Part shown: piece by piece, positions 1-8,121 of the stretch
Layout: each line of letters opens with the position of its first letter
Numbering within the stretch: the first letter of the stretch is position 1
NCBI GenBank assembly: GCA_003167555.1
Contig: PMSN01000023.1
Coordinates: 248,001-312,000 of the forward strand
Length of the DNA: 64,000 nucleotides
Source: Spartobacteria bacterium
GTDB taxonomy: Bacteria > Verrucomicrobiota > Verrucomicrobiia > Chthoniobacterales > UBA10450
Direction: 5' to 3'
Notes under the pieces: model-generated
The model's input: only the letters and a program-made list of their open reading frames with translations
Database searches by the model: none
Told to the model about the DNA's origin: nothing
Position numbers and translations under genes: made by a program

Positions 1-1
1 G

Positions 2-502
2 ATGGATTGGCGCGGCCAAAATGGCGCGCGCGTAAATCAGATCGGCGAAGTCATCGCGCAGATCCAAAAAAATCCAGGCAGCCGGCGCCTGATCGTGAGC
101 GCGTGGAATCCCGCGGAGATCGAAGACATGGCGCTGCCGCCGTGCCACGCGCTCTTTCAATTCTACGTGCAGAACGGCGAGCTGAGCTGCCAGCTTTATC
201 AACGCAGCGCCGATTTATTTCTCGGCGTGCCGTTCAACATTGCCTCTTATGCGCTGCTCACGATGATGGTCGCGCAAGTCTGCGAGCTGCGCCCCGGTGA
301 GTTCGTCCACACCTTCGGCGATCTGCACCTTTACCAGAATCATCTCGAACAGGCGCGCGAGCAGCTCTCCCGCAATTTCCGTCCGCTTCCGCGGATGCAG
401 CTCAATCCCACCGTGAAAAATATTCACGATTTCCGCTTCGAGGACTTCACTTTGGTGAATTACGATCCGCACCCCGCGATCAAAGCGCCCATCGCCGTAT
501 GA
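2..502 (+). CDS. thyA: Thymidylate synthase, C-terminal part (5' end outside window)
   Basis: Makes dTMP from dUMP using methylenetetrahydrofolate. The 166 residues present match roughly the last two thirds of a ThyA of about 264 aa. Visible are the active-site cysteine in [11 protein letters not shown], the nucleotide-binding stretch [22 protein letters not shown], and the C-terminal [22 protein letters not shown]. The first Met of the ORF is internal, because the family has about 100 residues before this point, so the gene is cut by the window edge. Its stop overlaps the next gene's start (ATGA), suggesting translational coupling. Confidence 0.97.
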   Translation: MDWRGQNGARVNQIGEVIAQIQKNPGSRRLIVSAWNPAEIEDMALPPCHALFQFYVQNGELSCQLYQRSADLFLGVPFNIASYALLTMMVAQVCELRPGEFVHTFGDLHLYQNHLEQAREQLSRNFRPLPRMQLNPTVKNIHDFRFEDFTLVNYDPHPAIKAPIAV

Positions 503-1056
503 AATTGCCGTTCCCGGCCATTCTCGGGCTCAGTTATTTCGTCTCGGAGTTGGTGCTCGCGCTCACCCGGCGAGCACGCACAAAGGTTGTCTCGAAAGAC
601 GCGAACTCGCTTCGCGTTCTCTGGGTCGTCATTGGCGTGGGCGTGTGGCTGAGCGTCCGGGCTCAATCGCGGTGGCCGGAGGCGATGCTTCCCTCCTGGT
701 GCTTCGAAGCCGGCGTCGCGCTTTTCGTCCTCGGCATTTTCTTGCGCTGGTATTCGATCATTCATCTCGGCCGCTTCTTCACCGTCGATGTTGCGATTGC
801 CTCCGACCATCAACTCGTCAATACGGGGCCGTACAGGTTTGTCCGCCACCCGTCCTACACGGGCGCGTTGCTCGCGTTTATCGGATTCGGCCTGGTCATG
901 CGCAATTGGGCATCGCTGCTCCTCATTTCCGGGCCGATCTTTTTCGCGTTTCTCTACCGCATCAACGTGGAAGAACGCGCGCTGCTCGCAGCGCTTGGCG
1001 AGCGCTATCGCGCCTACAGCAAGAAAACGAAGCGCCTGATCCCGTTCGTTTACTAA
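499..1056 (+). CDS. Isoprenylcysteine carboxyl methyltransferase-like membrane protein
   Basis: 185-aa integral membrane protein of the ICMT/phospholipid methyltransferase type. Several hydrophobic segments are visible, followed by the family signature [24 protein letters not shown] and a C-terminal [28 protein letters not shown], the usual SAM-binding end. The family methylates small or lipid-linked acceptors using SAM; the bacterial substrate is generally unknown and cannot be told here. The ATG lies inside the thyA stop region (4-bp ATGA overlap), so it is probably co-transcribed and coupled with thyA, although no metabolic link is obvious. Confidence 0.85.
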   Translation: MKLPFPAILGLSYFVSELVLALTRRARTKVVSKDANSLRVLWVVIGVGVWLSVRAQSRWPEAMLPSWCFEAGVALFVLGIFLRWYSIIHLGRFFTVDVAIASDHQLVNTGPYRFVRHPSYTGALLAFIGFGLVMRNWASLLLISGPIFFAFLYRINVEERALLAALGERYRAYSKKTKRLIPFVY

Positions 1057-1062
1057 CGCCCG

Positions 1063-3267
1063 CTAGTTGGGCCGCAAGTCGTGATTCGTGCTCGCGGTCG
1101 TCGGGCCGCGATTCAGATCGACCAGGTCGCCCAGAATATTCAGCGTCTCATCACGCTCGGGATCGATCGCCGGCTCTTTCGTGCCGTCGTCCAGGCCGAG
1201 CGAATCGGAGTCGCTATCGGACGCCGCTTCGGGCGCGACTTTGTTTCCGCCTTTTTTGTTGGCGGCCAATTTCCCTGGGAAAAGAATCGGCTGAATGTTC
1301 GGCTTGTCGACGTTGTCGAGCGTGAGACGAATCATGTGCATGTCTTCGACGTTGCGTGCAAGACGTTCCTTCGCGCGCGTTTCTTTGCGCAGCTTGTCTT
1401 CGTTCAACTCCGCCCGGCGCACGTCCTCGTTCAGCGAAATCCGGTTCTCATCGAGGCGCTTCCGGAGCCGTTCCATGTCTTCCATCACGTAATGAAATTC
1501 CGGGTCGGCCTGGACGCGCGCTTCGGAGCGCCGCTTCAGCTCGTCGATAAACAAACCGCGGCCCTCCGACCACTTCGTGAATTTAGCTTTCGGCACTTCA
1601 TCGTACGGCAGACAATTCTTTAGCGCGCCTTCGCCGAATTCAGGAAGATCGCTCAAGGTCGGCAGCACGATATCGGACGCGACCCCATGCAACTGGGTCG
1701 AGCCGCCCGCGACGCGATAAAATTTCTGGATCGTCAATTTCAGCGCGCCGTCGTCCTGCGAACGGTTGCCGAGCAGCGACGTGAACCGGCCGATCTCGAG
1801 GATCGTCTGCACGGTGCCTTTGCCGAAAGTATTCTTGTCGCCCACGATGAGCGCCCGTCCGTAATCTTGGAGCGCGGCCGCAAAAATCTCGCTGGCCGAA
1901 GCGCTCTGCCGGCTCGTCAACACGATCATCGGCCCGGAATAAGCAATGCCCGGATCGGGATCGCTCGAAACGACGATGTTTCCGTTCGAGCCTTTCGTTT
2001 GCACGATCGGTCCCGATTTCAAAAAGAGTCCGGTGAGCGCGATGGCTTCTTCGAGCGAGCCGCCGCCGTTCCAGCGCAGGTCGATGATGAGGCCGGCGAT
2101 GTTTTCTTTCTTCAAGCGCTTCAGCAGCGTGAGCACGTCCTTGGTCGTGCTCTTCTGGTGCTTGTCCATGTCGGCGTAAAACGAGGGCAGCGTGATCCAG
2201 CCCAGCCTGACTTGCTCGCCGTTTGCCTTGTCCTTGATGATGACGTCGGCGCGGGCTTCCTGGTCTTTCAGTTTAATTTCGTCGCGCACCAGCTCGATCG
2301 TCTTGCGCTTCGAAGGGTCGGGCGCGTCCGCCGGAATCACCATCAGCCGGACGTGCGTGCCTTTCTTGCCGCGAATCTGCTCGACCACTTTGTCGAGGCG
2401 CATGTCGCGCACGTCGTTAAATTCTCCGGACCCTTGCGCGACCGCCGTAATCCGGTCGCCCACTTTCAATCGCCCATCCGTCTGTGCCGGACCGCCCGGC
2501 ACGAGGCTCTCGATTTTCGCGTAACCATCTTCTGTCCGCAGCATCGCACCGATGCCGACGAGCGAGAGGCCCATGTTGATGCTGAAATTCTTCAGGTCAG
2601 CCTTGCTCAGATATTCCGAGTGCGGGTCGTAGGTCTGCGCGAGTGCGTCGAGGAAAAGTTTCACCTGCTCTTCCTGGTCCTGCTCGTGGACATTGCGGGC
2701 GAGCCGGTCGTAACGCTTCGCAACCAGTTTCGGGCCGGGCTCGATGGGATGTTCGCTCAGATTTTCCTGGAGCAGCTCGCTCACGATCCGGCCGTGCCAG
2801 ATCGAATCTGCTTCCTCCTCATCTTTCGGCCAGGGCGATTTCTGCCGGCTCATCTCGATTGTCGCGTCGTTCTTGAAATCGATCTGCTGCCCGACCAGCT
2901 CCTTGACCTTCGCCACGCGATCGTCCACCCGCTTCGTGTAGAGATCGTAAATTTCGTAGGCCGGTTTCAGATTCCCGAGGAGCACATCGTCGTCGAGCGA
3001 GGTGCCGTACTTCGCCGTCAACATGTCGACATCCTTTTGGGTGAAGAAGAGATGGCTGAAATCGAGCAGCTCGAGATAGGTGCGGAGAAATTTCTTGGAA
3101 ACCTCGTCGTTGAGCGACTGATGGGTGTAATGACCTTCCTCGAGGAGGCGGCCCACCGACACGGCCACCTGTTCAGCGTCCGATTTTGCCTGGATCGGCC
3201 CGACGGCCAGTGCGAAGGCGAAAAAAACGACAGGGAGAGCGATCAGCGAGCGGGAAATAGGCTTCAT
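1063..3267 (-). CDS. prc: Tail-specific (C-terminal processing) protease, S41 family
   Basis: Periplasmic serine protease that recognises C-terminal tails of proteins. It has a signal peptide (residues 1-27), a helical N-terminal domain, a PDZ domain at about 225-315, and the S41 core at about 350-560. The core contains SASASEIFAAALQDYGRALIVGDKNTFGKGTVQ, which closely resembles E. coli Prc. By alignment with that enzyme the catalytic serine is S457 and the lysine K483. A charged DUF3340-like C-terminal region follows (about 570-700). At 734 aa it is slightly longer than E. coli Prc. It is divergent from the MBL gene across a 253-base gap in which I see no gene and no clear promoter. Confidence 0.95.
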   Translation of the reverse strand: MKPISRSLIALPVVFFAFALAVGPIQAKSDAEQVAVSVGRLLEEGHYTHQSLNDEVSKKFLRTYLELLDFSHLFFTQKDVDMLTAKYGTSLDDDVLLGNLKPAYEIYDLYTKRVDDRVAKVKELVGQQIDFKNDATIEMSRQKSPWPKDEEEADSIWHGRIVSELLQENLSEHPIEPGPKLVAKRYDRLARNVHEQDQEEQVKLFLDALAQTYDPHSEYLSKADLKNFSINMGLSLVGIGAMLRTEDGYAKIESLVPGGPAQTDGRLKVGDRITAVAQGSGEFNDVRDMRLDKVVEQIRGKKGTHVRLMVIPADAPDPSKRKTIELVRDEIKLKDQEARADVIIKDKANGEQVRLGWITLPSFYADMDKHQKSTTKDVLTLLKRLKKENIAGLIIDLRWNGGGSLEEAIALTGLFLKSGPIVQTKGSNGNIVVSSDPDPGIAYSGPMIVLTSRQSASASEIFAAALQDYGRALIVGDKNTFGKGTVQTILEIGRFTSLLGNRSQDDGALKLTIQKFYRVAGGSTQLHGVASDIVLPTLSDLPEFGEGALKNCLPYDEVPKAKFTKWSEGRGLFIDELKRRSEARVQADPEFHYVMEDMERLRKRLDENRISLNEDVRRAELNEDKLRKETRAKERLARNVEDMHMIRLTLDNVDKPNIQPILFPGKLAANKKGGNKVAPEAASDSDSDSLGLDDGTKEPAIDPERDETLNILGDLVDLNRGPTTASTNHDLRPN

Positions 3268-3520
3268 TTTCGGAAAAAGAGGTTTCGGATAGTCGCAGAA
3301 TTCAGGCTGAACGCAAGATAACCACGAGGGAAGAGTTCATTTGTAGAGAGTGAGACAACGGCAGCGCCGGAACATTCAAAGAATGCCGGAAACCGGCGCT
3401 CCTGATGCAGCTTTCATTCCTCGACGGCGTCAGCGGGCACAGAAACAATCTCCGGCGCACATTTGTCAGCCCACGCGTGATCAACGATAACTTGCGAAAG
3501 AAATTTGCCGGCGACCAACC

Positions 3521-4135
3521 ATGCGATACGAAACTTTCTGCGGCGGGATTTTTGAAACGAACTGCTACCTGCTCGAGGCGCCCGAAGGATCGATCTTGTT
3601 CGATGCTCCCGACGGCGCCTGCGACTGGCTCGTCTCGACGGGCGCCGTTCCGAAGCTCCTGCTGTTGACGCACGGCCATTTCGATCACGTGCCGGACCTC
3701 GCGAAAATCAAGCGGCGATTCGATTGCCAGATCGGCTGTCACGCCCAGACCGCGCCGATGATTTCGGATCGCGATTTCTTTCGCAGCTTTGGCTTCGAGC
3801 TGGAAATCGAACCGGTCCAGCCGGATTTCCTGATCGAAGCTACGCCGGCCCGCGATTTTCTCGGCCTCGAGATGGAGGTGCTCGAAGTGCCCGGGCATTG
3901 TCCGGGAAGCCTCTGCTTCTTTTCGCGGAAAGATGATTTGCTGATCGGAGGCGATGTCTTATTCGCCGGCGGCGTTGGCCGCTGGGATTTGCCGCAGGGC
4001 GATGGCGACCTGCTCTTCCGCGGGATCAAGACGAAATTATTTCCCCTCGGCGACAACGTCACCGTGCTCCCCGGCCACGGCCCGTCCACCACGATCGGCG
4101 CGGAGCGGCGGACGAATCCATTCGTGCGTTCGTAG
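3521..4135 (+). CDS. MBL-fold metallo-hydrolase (glyoxalase II-like)
   Basis: 204-aa single-domain metallo-beta-lactamase-fold hydrolase. Metal ligands are visible in order: THGHFDH (HxHxDH, about residues 49-55), the histidine of VPGHCPGSL, the aspartate of IGGDVLF, and the terminal histidine of LPGHGPSTTIGAERRTNPF. The length and the last motif fit the short glyoxalase II-like (YcbL/GloB-like) group, which hydrolyses thioesters such as S-lactoylglutathione; the true substrate is unknown. It converges on the MFS gene with only 3 bases between stop codons. The start is the first ATG that preserves the N-terminal strand MRYETFCGGIFETNCYLL. Confidence 0.88.
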   Translation: MRYETFCGGIFETNCYLLEAPEGSILFDAPDGACDWLVSTGAVPKLLLLTHGHFDHVPDLAKIKRRFDCQIGCHAQTAPMISDRDFFRSFGFELEIEPVQPDFLIEATPARDFLGLEMEVLEVPGHCPGSLCFFSRKDDLLIGGDVLFAGGVGRWDLPQGDGDLLFRGIKTKLFPLGDNVTVLPGHGPSTTIGAERRTNPFVRS

Positions 4136-4138
4136 AAA

Positions 4139-5437
4139 CTATTGGGTAGTGGCAAGCTGAGCTTCGCGCTTTCGGATCACGTTGAGAGTCACGAGAGCGG
4201 CGAGGGCGCAGATGAGGGCGCCGATCGCCATCGTGGCGGGTGTGCCGAAAAAATCGGCCATGACGCCGGCTTCGAGGCTGCCGAGCGGGATCATTCCCCC
4301 GAAGATCAGCGTCCAGATTCCCATGACACGGCCGCGCATTTCGTCGGGGACAATGGTTTGCAGGACGGTGTTGGAAGTGGAGAAGTAGAGCACGACGCCG
4401 AACCCAACGAGCGCGAGGAGCACGACACTGAGATAGAGATTCTTGTTGAATGCGAAGAGCGCGAGAGTGACGGAGAAAATCCAGACGCCGCCGAGCGCCA
4501 TGACTCGCGTAGGCAGAATGTGACCGGCGCTGGCGACGGTGAGCGCCGCGGCGAGTGCGCCCACGCCGCTGCCGGCCATCAACAGGCCGTAACCGTTCGC
4601 GCCCAGATGCAGAACATCGCGCGCGAACGCCGGCATGAGCACGGAGTAAGACCATCCGAAAATTCCGACGACAGTGAAGAGTGAGAGAATGGTGAGCACG
4701 CGCGGATGCGTCCAGACGTAGCGGAACCCCTCCAGCGCCTGGCCGAGCGCACTCGATTCGGTCTCGACGTGCCTGTGTTCCGGCAGGCGCATCAGAAGAA
4801 GTCCCGCGATGACGGGAATGAAGCTGAGGCCGTCGAAAAGGAAACAGGTGGCGATGCCGACGTGCGCCATGAGAAGGCCCGCGATCGATGGGCCAACGAT
4901 GCGCGCGCAGTTGAACGCGGAACTGTTGAGCGAGATGGCGTTCATCAAATCCTCGCGGCTGGTCATCTCGATCACGAACGATTGCCGCGCCGGCATATCG
5001 AACGCCATCGTGATTCCGCCGAGCACGGCGAGGACGATGATGTGCCACGGCTGCACGAACTTCGCCCAGACGAGCGCGGCCATCGCGAGCGAGAGAATCA
5101 TGAAACAGATTTGAGTCGCGACGACGACGGAACGTTTCGAATAACGATCGGCGACCCAGCCGCCCCAGGTGGCGAAAAAAAGCAGCGGCGCGGAGGCGGC
5201 CGCAGCCACGATGCCGAGCAGCGCCTTCGAGCCGGTGAGTTGATAGACGAGCCAGCCTTGCGCGGTCGTGGTCATCCAGGTGCCGGTGAAAGAGATGAGT
5301 TGGCCGGAAAAATAGAGACGGAAATTCCGGTGCTTGAACGCGGAGAAAGTTTTTCGGAACGAGATGCCGCCGGTCGGCACACGCCGCGGCCGGCCGGTCA
5401 TGTCTTCCGGAATGTTCGCGGTGGAATGAGATGGCAT
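4139..5437 (-). CDS. MFS transporter, EntS-like (MFS_3) exporter
   Basis: 432-aa transporter with about 12 hydrophobic segments. The N-terminus (FRKTFSAFKHRNFRLYFSGQLISFTGTWMTTTAQGWLVYQLTGSKALLG) is characteristic of the MFS_3/EntS branch, which contains siderophore and drug exporters. The A-like motif GWVADRYSKRSVVV lies between the second and third segments. Substrate is not inferable from context: the neighbours are an MBL hydrolase (convergent) and an NAD(P)-binding protein (divergent, 100 bases away). It is a complete gene in normal host composition. Confidence 0.9.
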   Translation of the reverse strand: MPSHSTANIPEDMTGRPRRVPTGGISFRKTFSAFKHRNFRLYFSGQLISFTGTWMTTTAQGWLVYQLTGSKALLGIVAAAASAPLLFFATWGGWVADRYSKRSVVVATQICFMILSLAMAALVWAKFVQPWHIIVLAVLGGITMAFDMPARQSFVIEMTSREDLMNAISLNSSAFNCARIVGPSIAGLLMAHVGIATCFLFDGLSFIPVIAGLLLMRLPEHRHVETESSALGQALEGFRYVWTHPRVLTILSLFTVVGIFGWSYSVLMPAFARDVLHLGANGYGLLMAGSGVGALAAALTVASAGHILPTRVMALGGVWIFSVTLALFAFNKNLYLSVVLLALVGFGVVLYFSTSNTVLQTIVPDEMRGRVMGIWTLIFGGMIPLGSLEAGVMADFFGTPATMAIGALICALAALVTLNVIRKREAQLATTQ

Positions 5438-5540
5438 CGGGTAATTCGGGCGAGCGCGTGATTGGAAAAGAAGAGACGGAACATAGCAGCGAACTTAGAA
5501 CTCCCAAAAGTGCGGGCGGCAGGATAGGAATGTGGGCGCG

Positions 5541-6293
5541 ATGTTCAGGATTTTTCTTCTGGTTCTGATTCCGTACGCGTTGGTGTTGTCGGTGCTGTTG
5601 TGGCGGCGGGCGCCCGCTCGCCGCGATGGCAAAACGGCGGCGCGCGAATCGGGAAATCCGTTGCGGGTCCTGGTCATCGGAGCGACGGGCGGGTCGGGAC
5701 GGCAGCTTGTCCAGCAAGCGCTCACGCTCGGGCATCAGGTCACGGCGTTTGTTCGCGATCCGGCGAGGTTGCAAATCGAACATGCGAATCTTCGCGTGGC
5801 GAAAGGCGACGTGCTCGATTACACCTCGGTGGAATCCGCGATGCGCGGGCAGAACGCGGTCCTGAGCGCGCTCGGCCACAGGCGCTTTTTTTATCCGAAC
5901 AGGATTCAATCGGACGGCATGCGCAATATTTTGCGCGCGATGAAAGCCTGCGATGTGCCGCGGCTCGTTTGCGAGACCGCGCTTGGCATCGGAAGCGGCG
6001 TCGGCCGGCTGGGGTTGCCCCACACGTTCTTCATCCTTCCGCTGATCCTGCCGTTCTACATGTGGGACAAACTCCGGCAGGAGGACCTCATCACCGCGAG
6101 CGACCGGGATTGGGTCATTGTGCGGCCGGGCGTGCTAACGAACGGAGCCGCGCGGGGCAGTTATCGTCACGGCCCGGAGGTCGGAAGTTATCTCTGGCCC
6201 GTCCGAATTTCGCGCGCCGATGTTGCGGACTTCATGCTGAAGCAATTGGTGGACGATAGCTACCTGGGCGCTGCGCCAAGACTCGGCTGGTAG
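5541..6293 (+). CDS. Membrane-anchored NAD(P)-binding Rossmann-fold protein (NmrA/atypical SDR)
   Basis: About 250 aa. An N-terminal hydrophobic helix (MFRIFLLVLIPYALVLSVLLW) precedes a Rossmann fold with the dinucleotide motif VLVIGATGGSGRQLVQQAL and the typical VRDPARL and GDVLDYTSVESAMRGQNAVLSAL segments of the NAD(P)H-binding (PF13460-like) atypical SDR group. Such proteins are reductases or redox sensors; no substrate can be assigned. The ORF track opens at a GTG at 5532, but the ATG at 5541 starts directly at the membrane helix and is preferred. Confidence 0.82.
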   Translation: MFRIFLLVLIPYALVLSVLLWRRAPARRDGKTAARESGNPLRVLVIGATGGSGRQLVQQALTLGHQVTAFVRDPARLQIEHANLRVAKGDVLDYTSVESAMRGQNAVLSALGHRRFFYPNRIQSDGMRNILRAMKACDVPRLVCETALGIGSGVGRLGLPHTFFILPLILPFYMWDKLRQEDLITASDRDWVIVRPGVLTNGAARGSYRHGPEVGSYLWPVRISRADVADFMLKQLVDDSYLGAAPRLGW

Positions 6294-6347
6294 GTTTTAG
6301 ACGCGAAAAATAATCTGATTGGCGCGGGAGCAGCTTCTTTTTGGGCC

Positions 6348-7247
6348 ATGCCCTTCTTCCGATCGAACGTCTTAGCTTCTGGCAAGGGACTGACGGTCTG
6401 TGCCGTGATCGCGATTCTCTTCGTGATTTTGCCGGAGGCGCAGGCCAAAACATCCAGGCATCGAAAGCACACCGCGTTCGCCGTCGCGCTGGAGCCGTTC
6501 TCTCTCGTGCACTCCGTGGTCCACGCCGTCGCGGCGCCCATTGTGCATAACGCTCCTCGGGTGGCGTTGGCGGCGGCGGTGCTGCCGATCAAGGTCGCCT
6601 ACTACGCGCCACGAAGACGGCAGCGCCCGCCTCGGGCGGAGCAGGTCCAGGACGCCGACGAAGAATCCGACGTGAGACCGATTCGAGTCGCCTACCAAGT
6701 CCCGGGACCGACCGCAACGGCTGCGCCCCGAGCGGACGAAGATTATGATCAGGATTACGATCGAGGGCAGGACGCGCGAAAAGAAGCGAGTCCGCAGATC
6801 GAAGGACGCGGCGATCATCCGACCGTGGCCGGCAGCAGAGCGGTCGTGCGCAACGGAATCGCTTATGCGCCCTCGCGCGCGCCGCAAAGTGTGAAGAGCG
6901 CAATCTGGGCCGCGAACACGATTCGCCGCAAACCCTACATCTGGGGCGGCGGCCACGGTTCCTTTTACGATCGTGGATACGATTGCTCGGGCTCGGTTTC
7001 GTATGCATTACATGGCGCGGGATTGCTGGCGGCGCCGTTGCCATCGAGCGATCTCATGCGTTATGGCGAACGCGGACGCGGACGATGGATCACCATTTAT
7101 TCGCGGCCCGGCCACACCTTCGCAGTTATCGCCGGCCTGCGTCTCGACACGACCGACTTGGGCCATGGCGGCGATGTCGGTCCACGCTGGTATGCGGACG
7201 GGCGCGATACCAGCAGTTACGTCGCGCGTCATCCGGCGGCGTTGTAA
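6348..7247 (+). CDS. Secreted NlpC/P60-like peptidoglycan peptidase
   Basis: 299-aa exported protein. An N-terminal signal sequence ending near PEAQAK is followed by a basic and then acidic low-complexity linker (about residues 60-165). The C-terminal domain begins at AIWAANTIRRKPYIWGGGHGSFYDRGYDCSGSVSYALHGAGLL. The cysteine of YDCSGSVSY and the histidine of RPGHTFAVI are where NlpC/P60 endopeptidases carry Cys and His. This divergent version keeps the overall pattern but lacks a clear third polar residue that I can name. It probably cuts cell-wall peptide cross-links. It is followed by two more exported proteins, making a small run of envelope genes. Confidence 0.75.
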   Translation: MPFFRSNVLASGKGLTVCAVIAILFVILPEAQAKTSRHRKHTAFAVALEPFSLVHSVVHAVAAPIVHNAPRVALAAAVLPIKVAYYAPRRRQRPPRAEQVQDADEESDVRPIRVAYQVPGPTATAAPRADEDYDQDYDRGQDARKEASPQIEGRGDHPTVAGSRAVVRNGIAYAPSRAPQSVKSAIWAANTIRRKPYIWGGGHGSFYDRGYDCSGSVSYALHGAGLLAAPLPSSDLMRYGERGRGRWITIYSRPGHTFAVIAGLRLDTTDLGHGGDVGPRWYADGRDTSSYVARHPAAL

Positions 7248-7357
7248 GCAGAGGTTCGCCACGGCGAATCCGTCCTTCGGCGGATCGGAGGTCAGGGCAG
7301 ATTTCTGAATCCAAATCGGCCGGGAACCGCATCTCATTCAAAAGATATCCAATTCCT

Positions 7358-8020
7358 ATGAACACCATCACGATCCGGCCGTTTGCGGCGGCGAAACTTT
7401 TGACCTTTGCAGCGCTCTCCTTGGGCGGCTGCCACCTCACCGGCATCAGGGGCAATGGCCACATCGTGACCGACAACCGCCAGGTGACCGAATTCACGAG
7501 TGTGGAAGCTGAAGGCGCGTTTGATATTCAATGGGCGGCCGGCCCCGCCGCGTGCAGCATTACCACCGATGAAAATCTGCTCAGGCATGTCGAGACGAGC
7601 ATGCGTGGCGGCAAACTGCGCCTCGAATGGCACGGCCAACTCCGGCCCACCCACGGAATGAAGGTGACGCTCGCGAGCGCGTCGCTGACCAGCGCGCAGT
7701 TGACGGGCGCGGTGCGGCTCACGGCCACGAAGCTGGCCGGCAAAGGATTCTACCTCGATGGCACTGGCGCCACGCGTGTGACCCTGGACGGAAAAGTGAA
7801 GGAACTGTTGGCGACCATGACCGGCGCGAGCAAGCTCGACGCGAGCGGACTCCAGGTGGAAACAGCCGAGCTGTCGATCTCCGGCGCCGGGAAAGCCGAA
7901 GTGGCGGTGAGTGAGACGTTGAAGGTCGCGATCTCCGGCGCGGGCAAGGTGACTTACACTGGGAATCCGACCGTCGAGAAAGACGTCAGCGGCGCGGGAA
8001 GCATCCGGCGGCGCGAGTAA
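7358..8020 (+). CDS. Lipoprotein with GIN (DUF2807) beta-helix domain
   Basis: 220 aa. The start is taken at the ATG at 7358; the longer ORF-track version runs through the preceding gene in another frame. The N-terminus has a lipobox (LSLGGC), so the mature protein is probably lipid-anchored at Cys-24. The remainder is a repeating pattern (AQLTGAVRLTATKL, GATRVTLDG, GASKLDASGL, ISGAGKAEVAV, ISGAGKVTYTG) that fits the right-handed beta-helix of the putative autotransporter-adhesin head GIN domain. The function of the family is unproven; surface or periplasmic adhesion has been proposed. Confidence 0.87.
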   Translation: MNTITIRPFAAAKLLTFAALSLGGCHLTGIRGNGHIVTDNRQVTEFTSVEAEGAFDIQWAAGPAACSITTDENLLRHVETSMRGGKLRLEWHGQLRPTHGMKVTLASASLTSAQLTGAVRLTATKLAGKGFYLDGTGATRVTLDGKVKELLATMTGASKLDASGLQVETAELSISGAGKAEVAVSETLKVAISGAGKVTYTGNPTVEKDVSGAGSIRRRE

Positions 8021-8121
8021 ATCCCCGCGCGCAATTTTCCATCTTCGCCGCCGACGTTGGGTCGAACGCGAACGTGTTGGCAGTGGCGCGTTTTCATCGG
8101 ACGGAGTAAAAAGGTTCTCGC

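Noticed and set aside
1687-3321. 544-aa plus-strand ORF opposite prc
   Set aside because: Antisense to the tail-specific protease, which has full catalytic motifs; biased composition typical of an antisense frame in GC-rich DNA.
4059-6023. 654-aa minus-strand ORF across the MBL, MFS and NAD(P) genes
   Set aside because: Overlaps three recognisable genes in other frames; Arg/His-rich with no domains.
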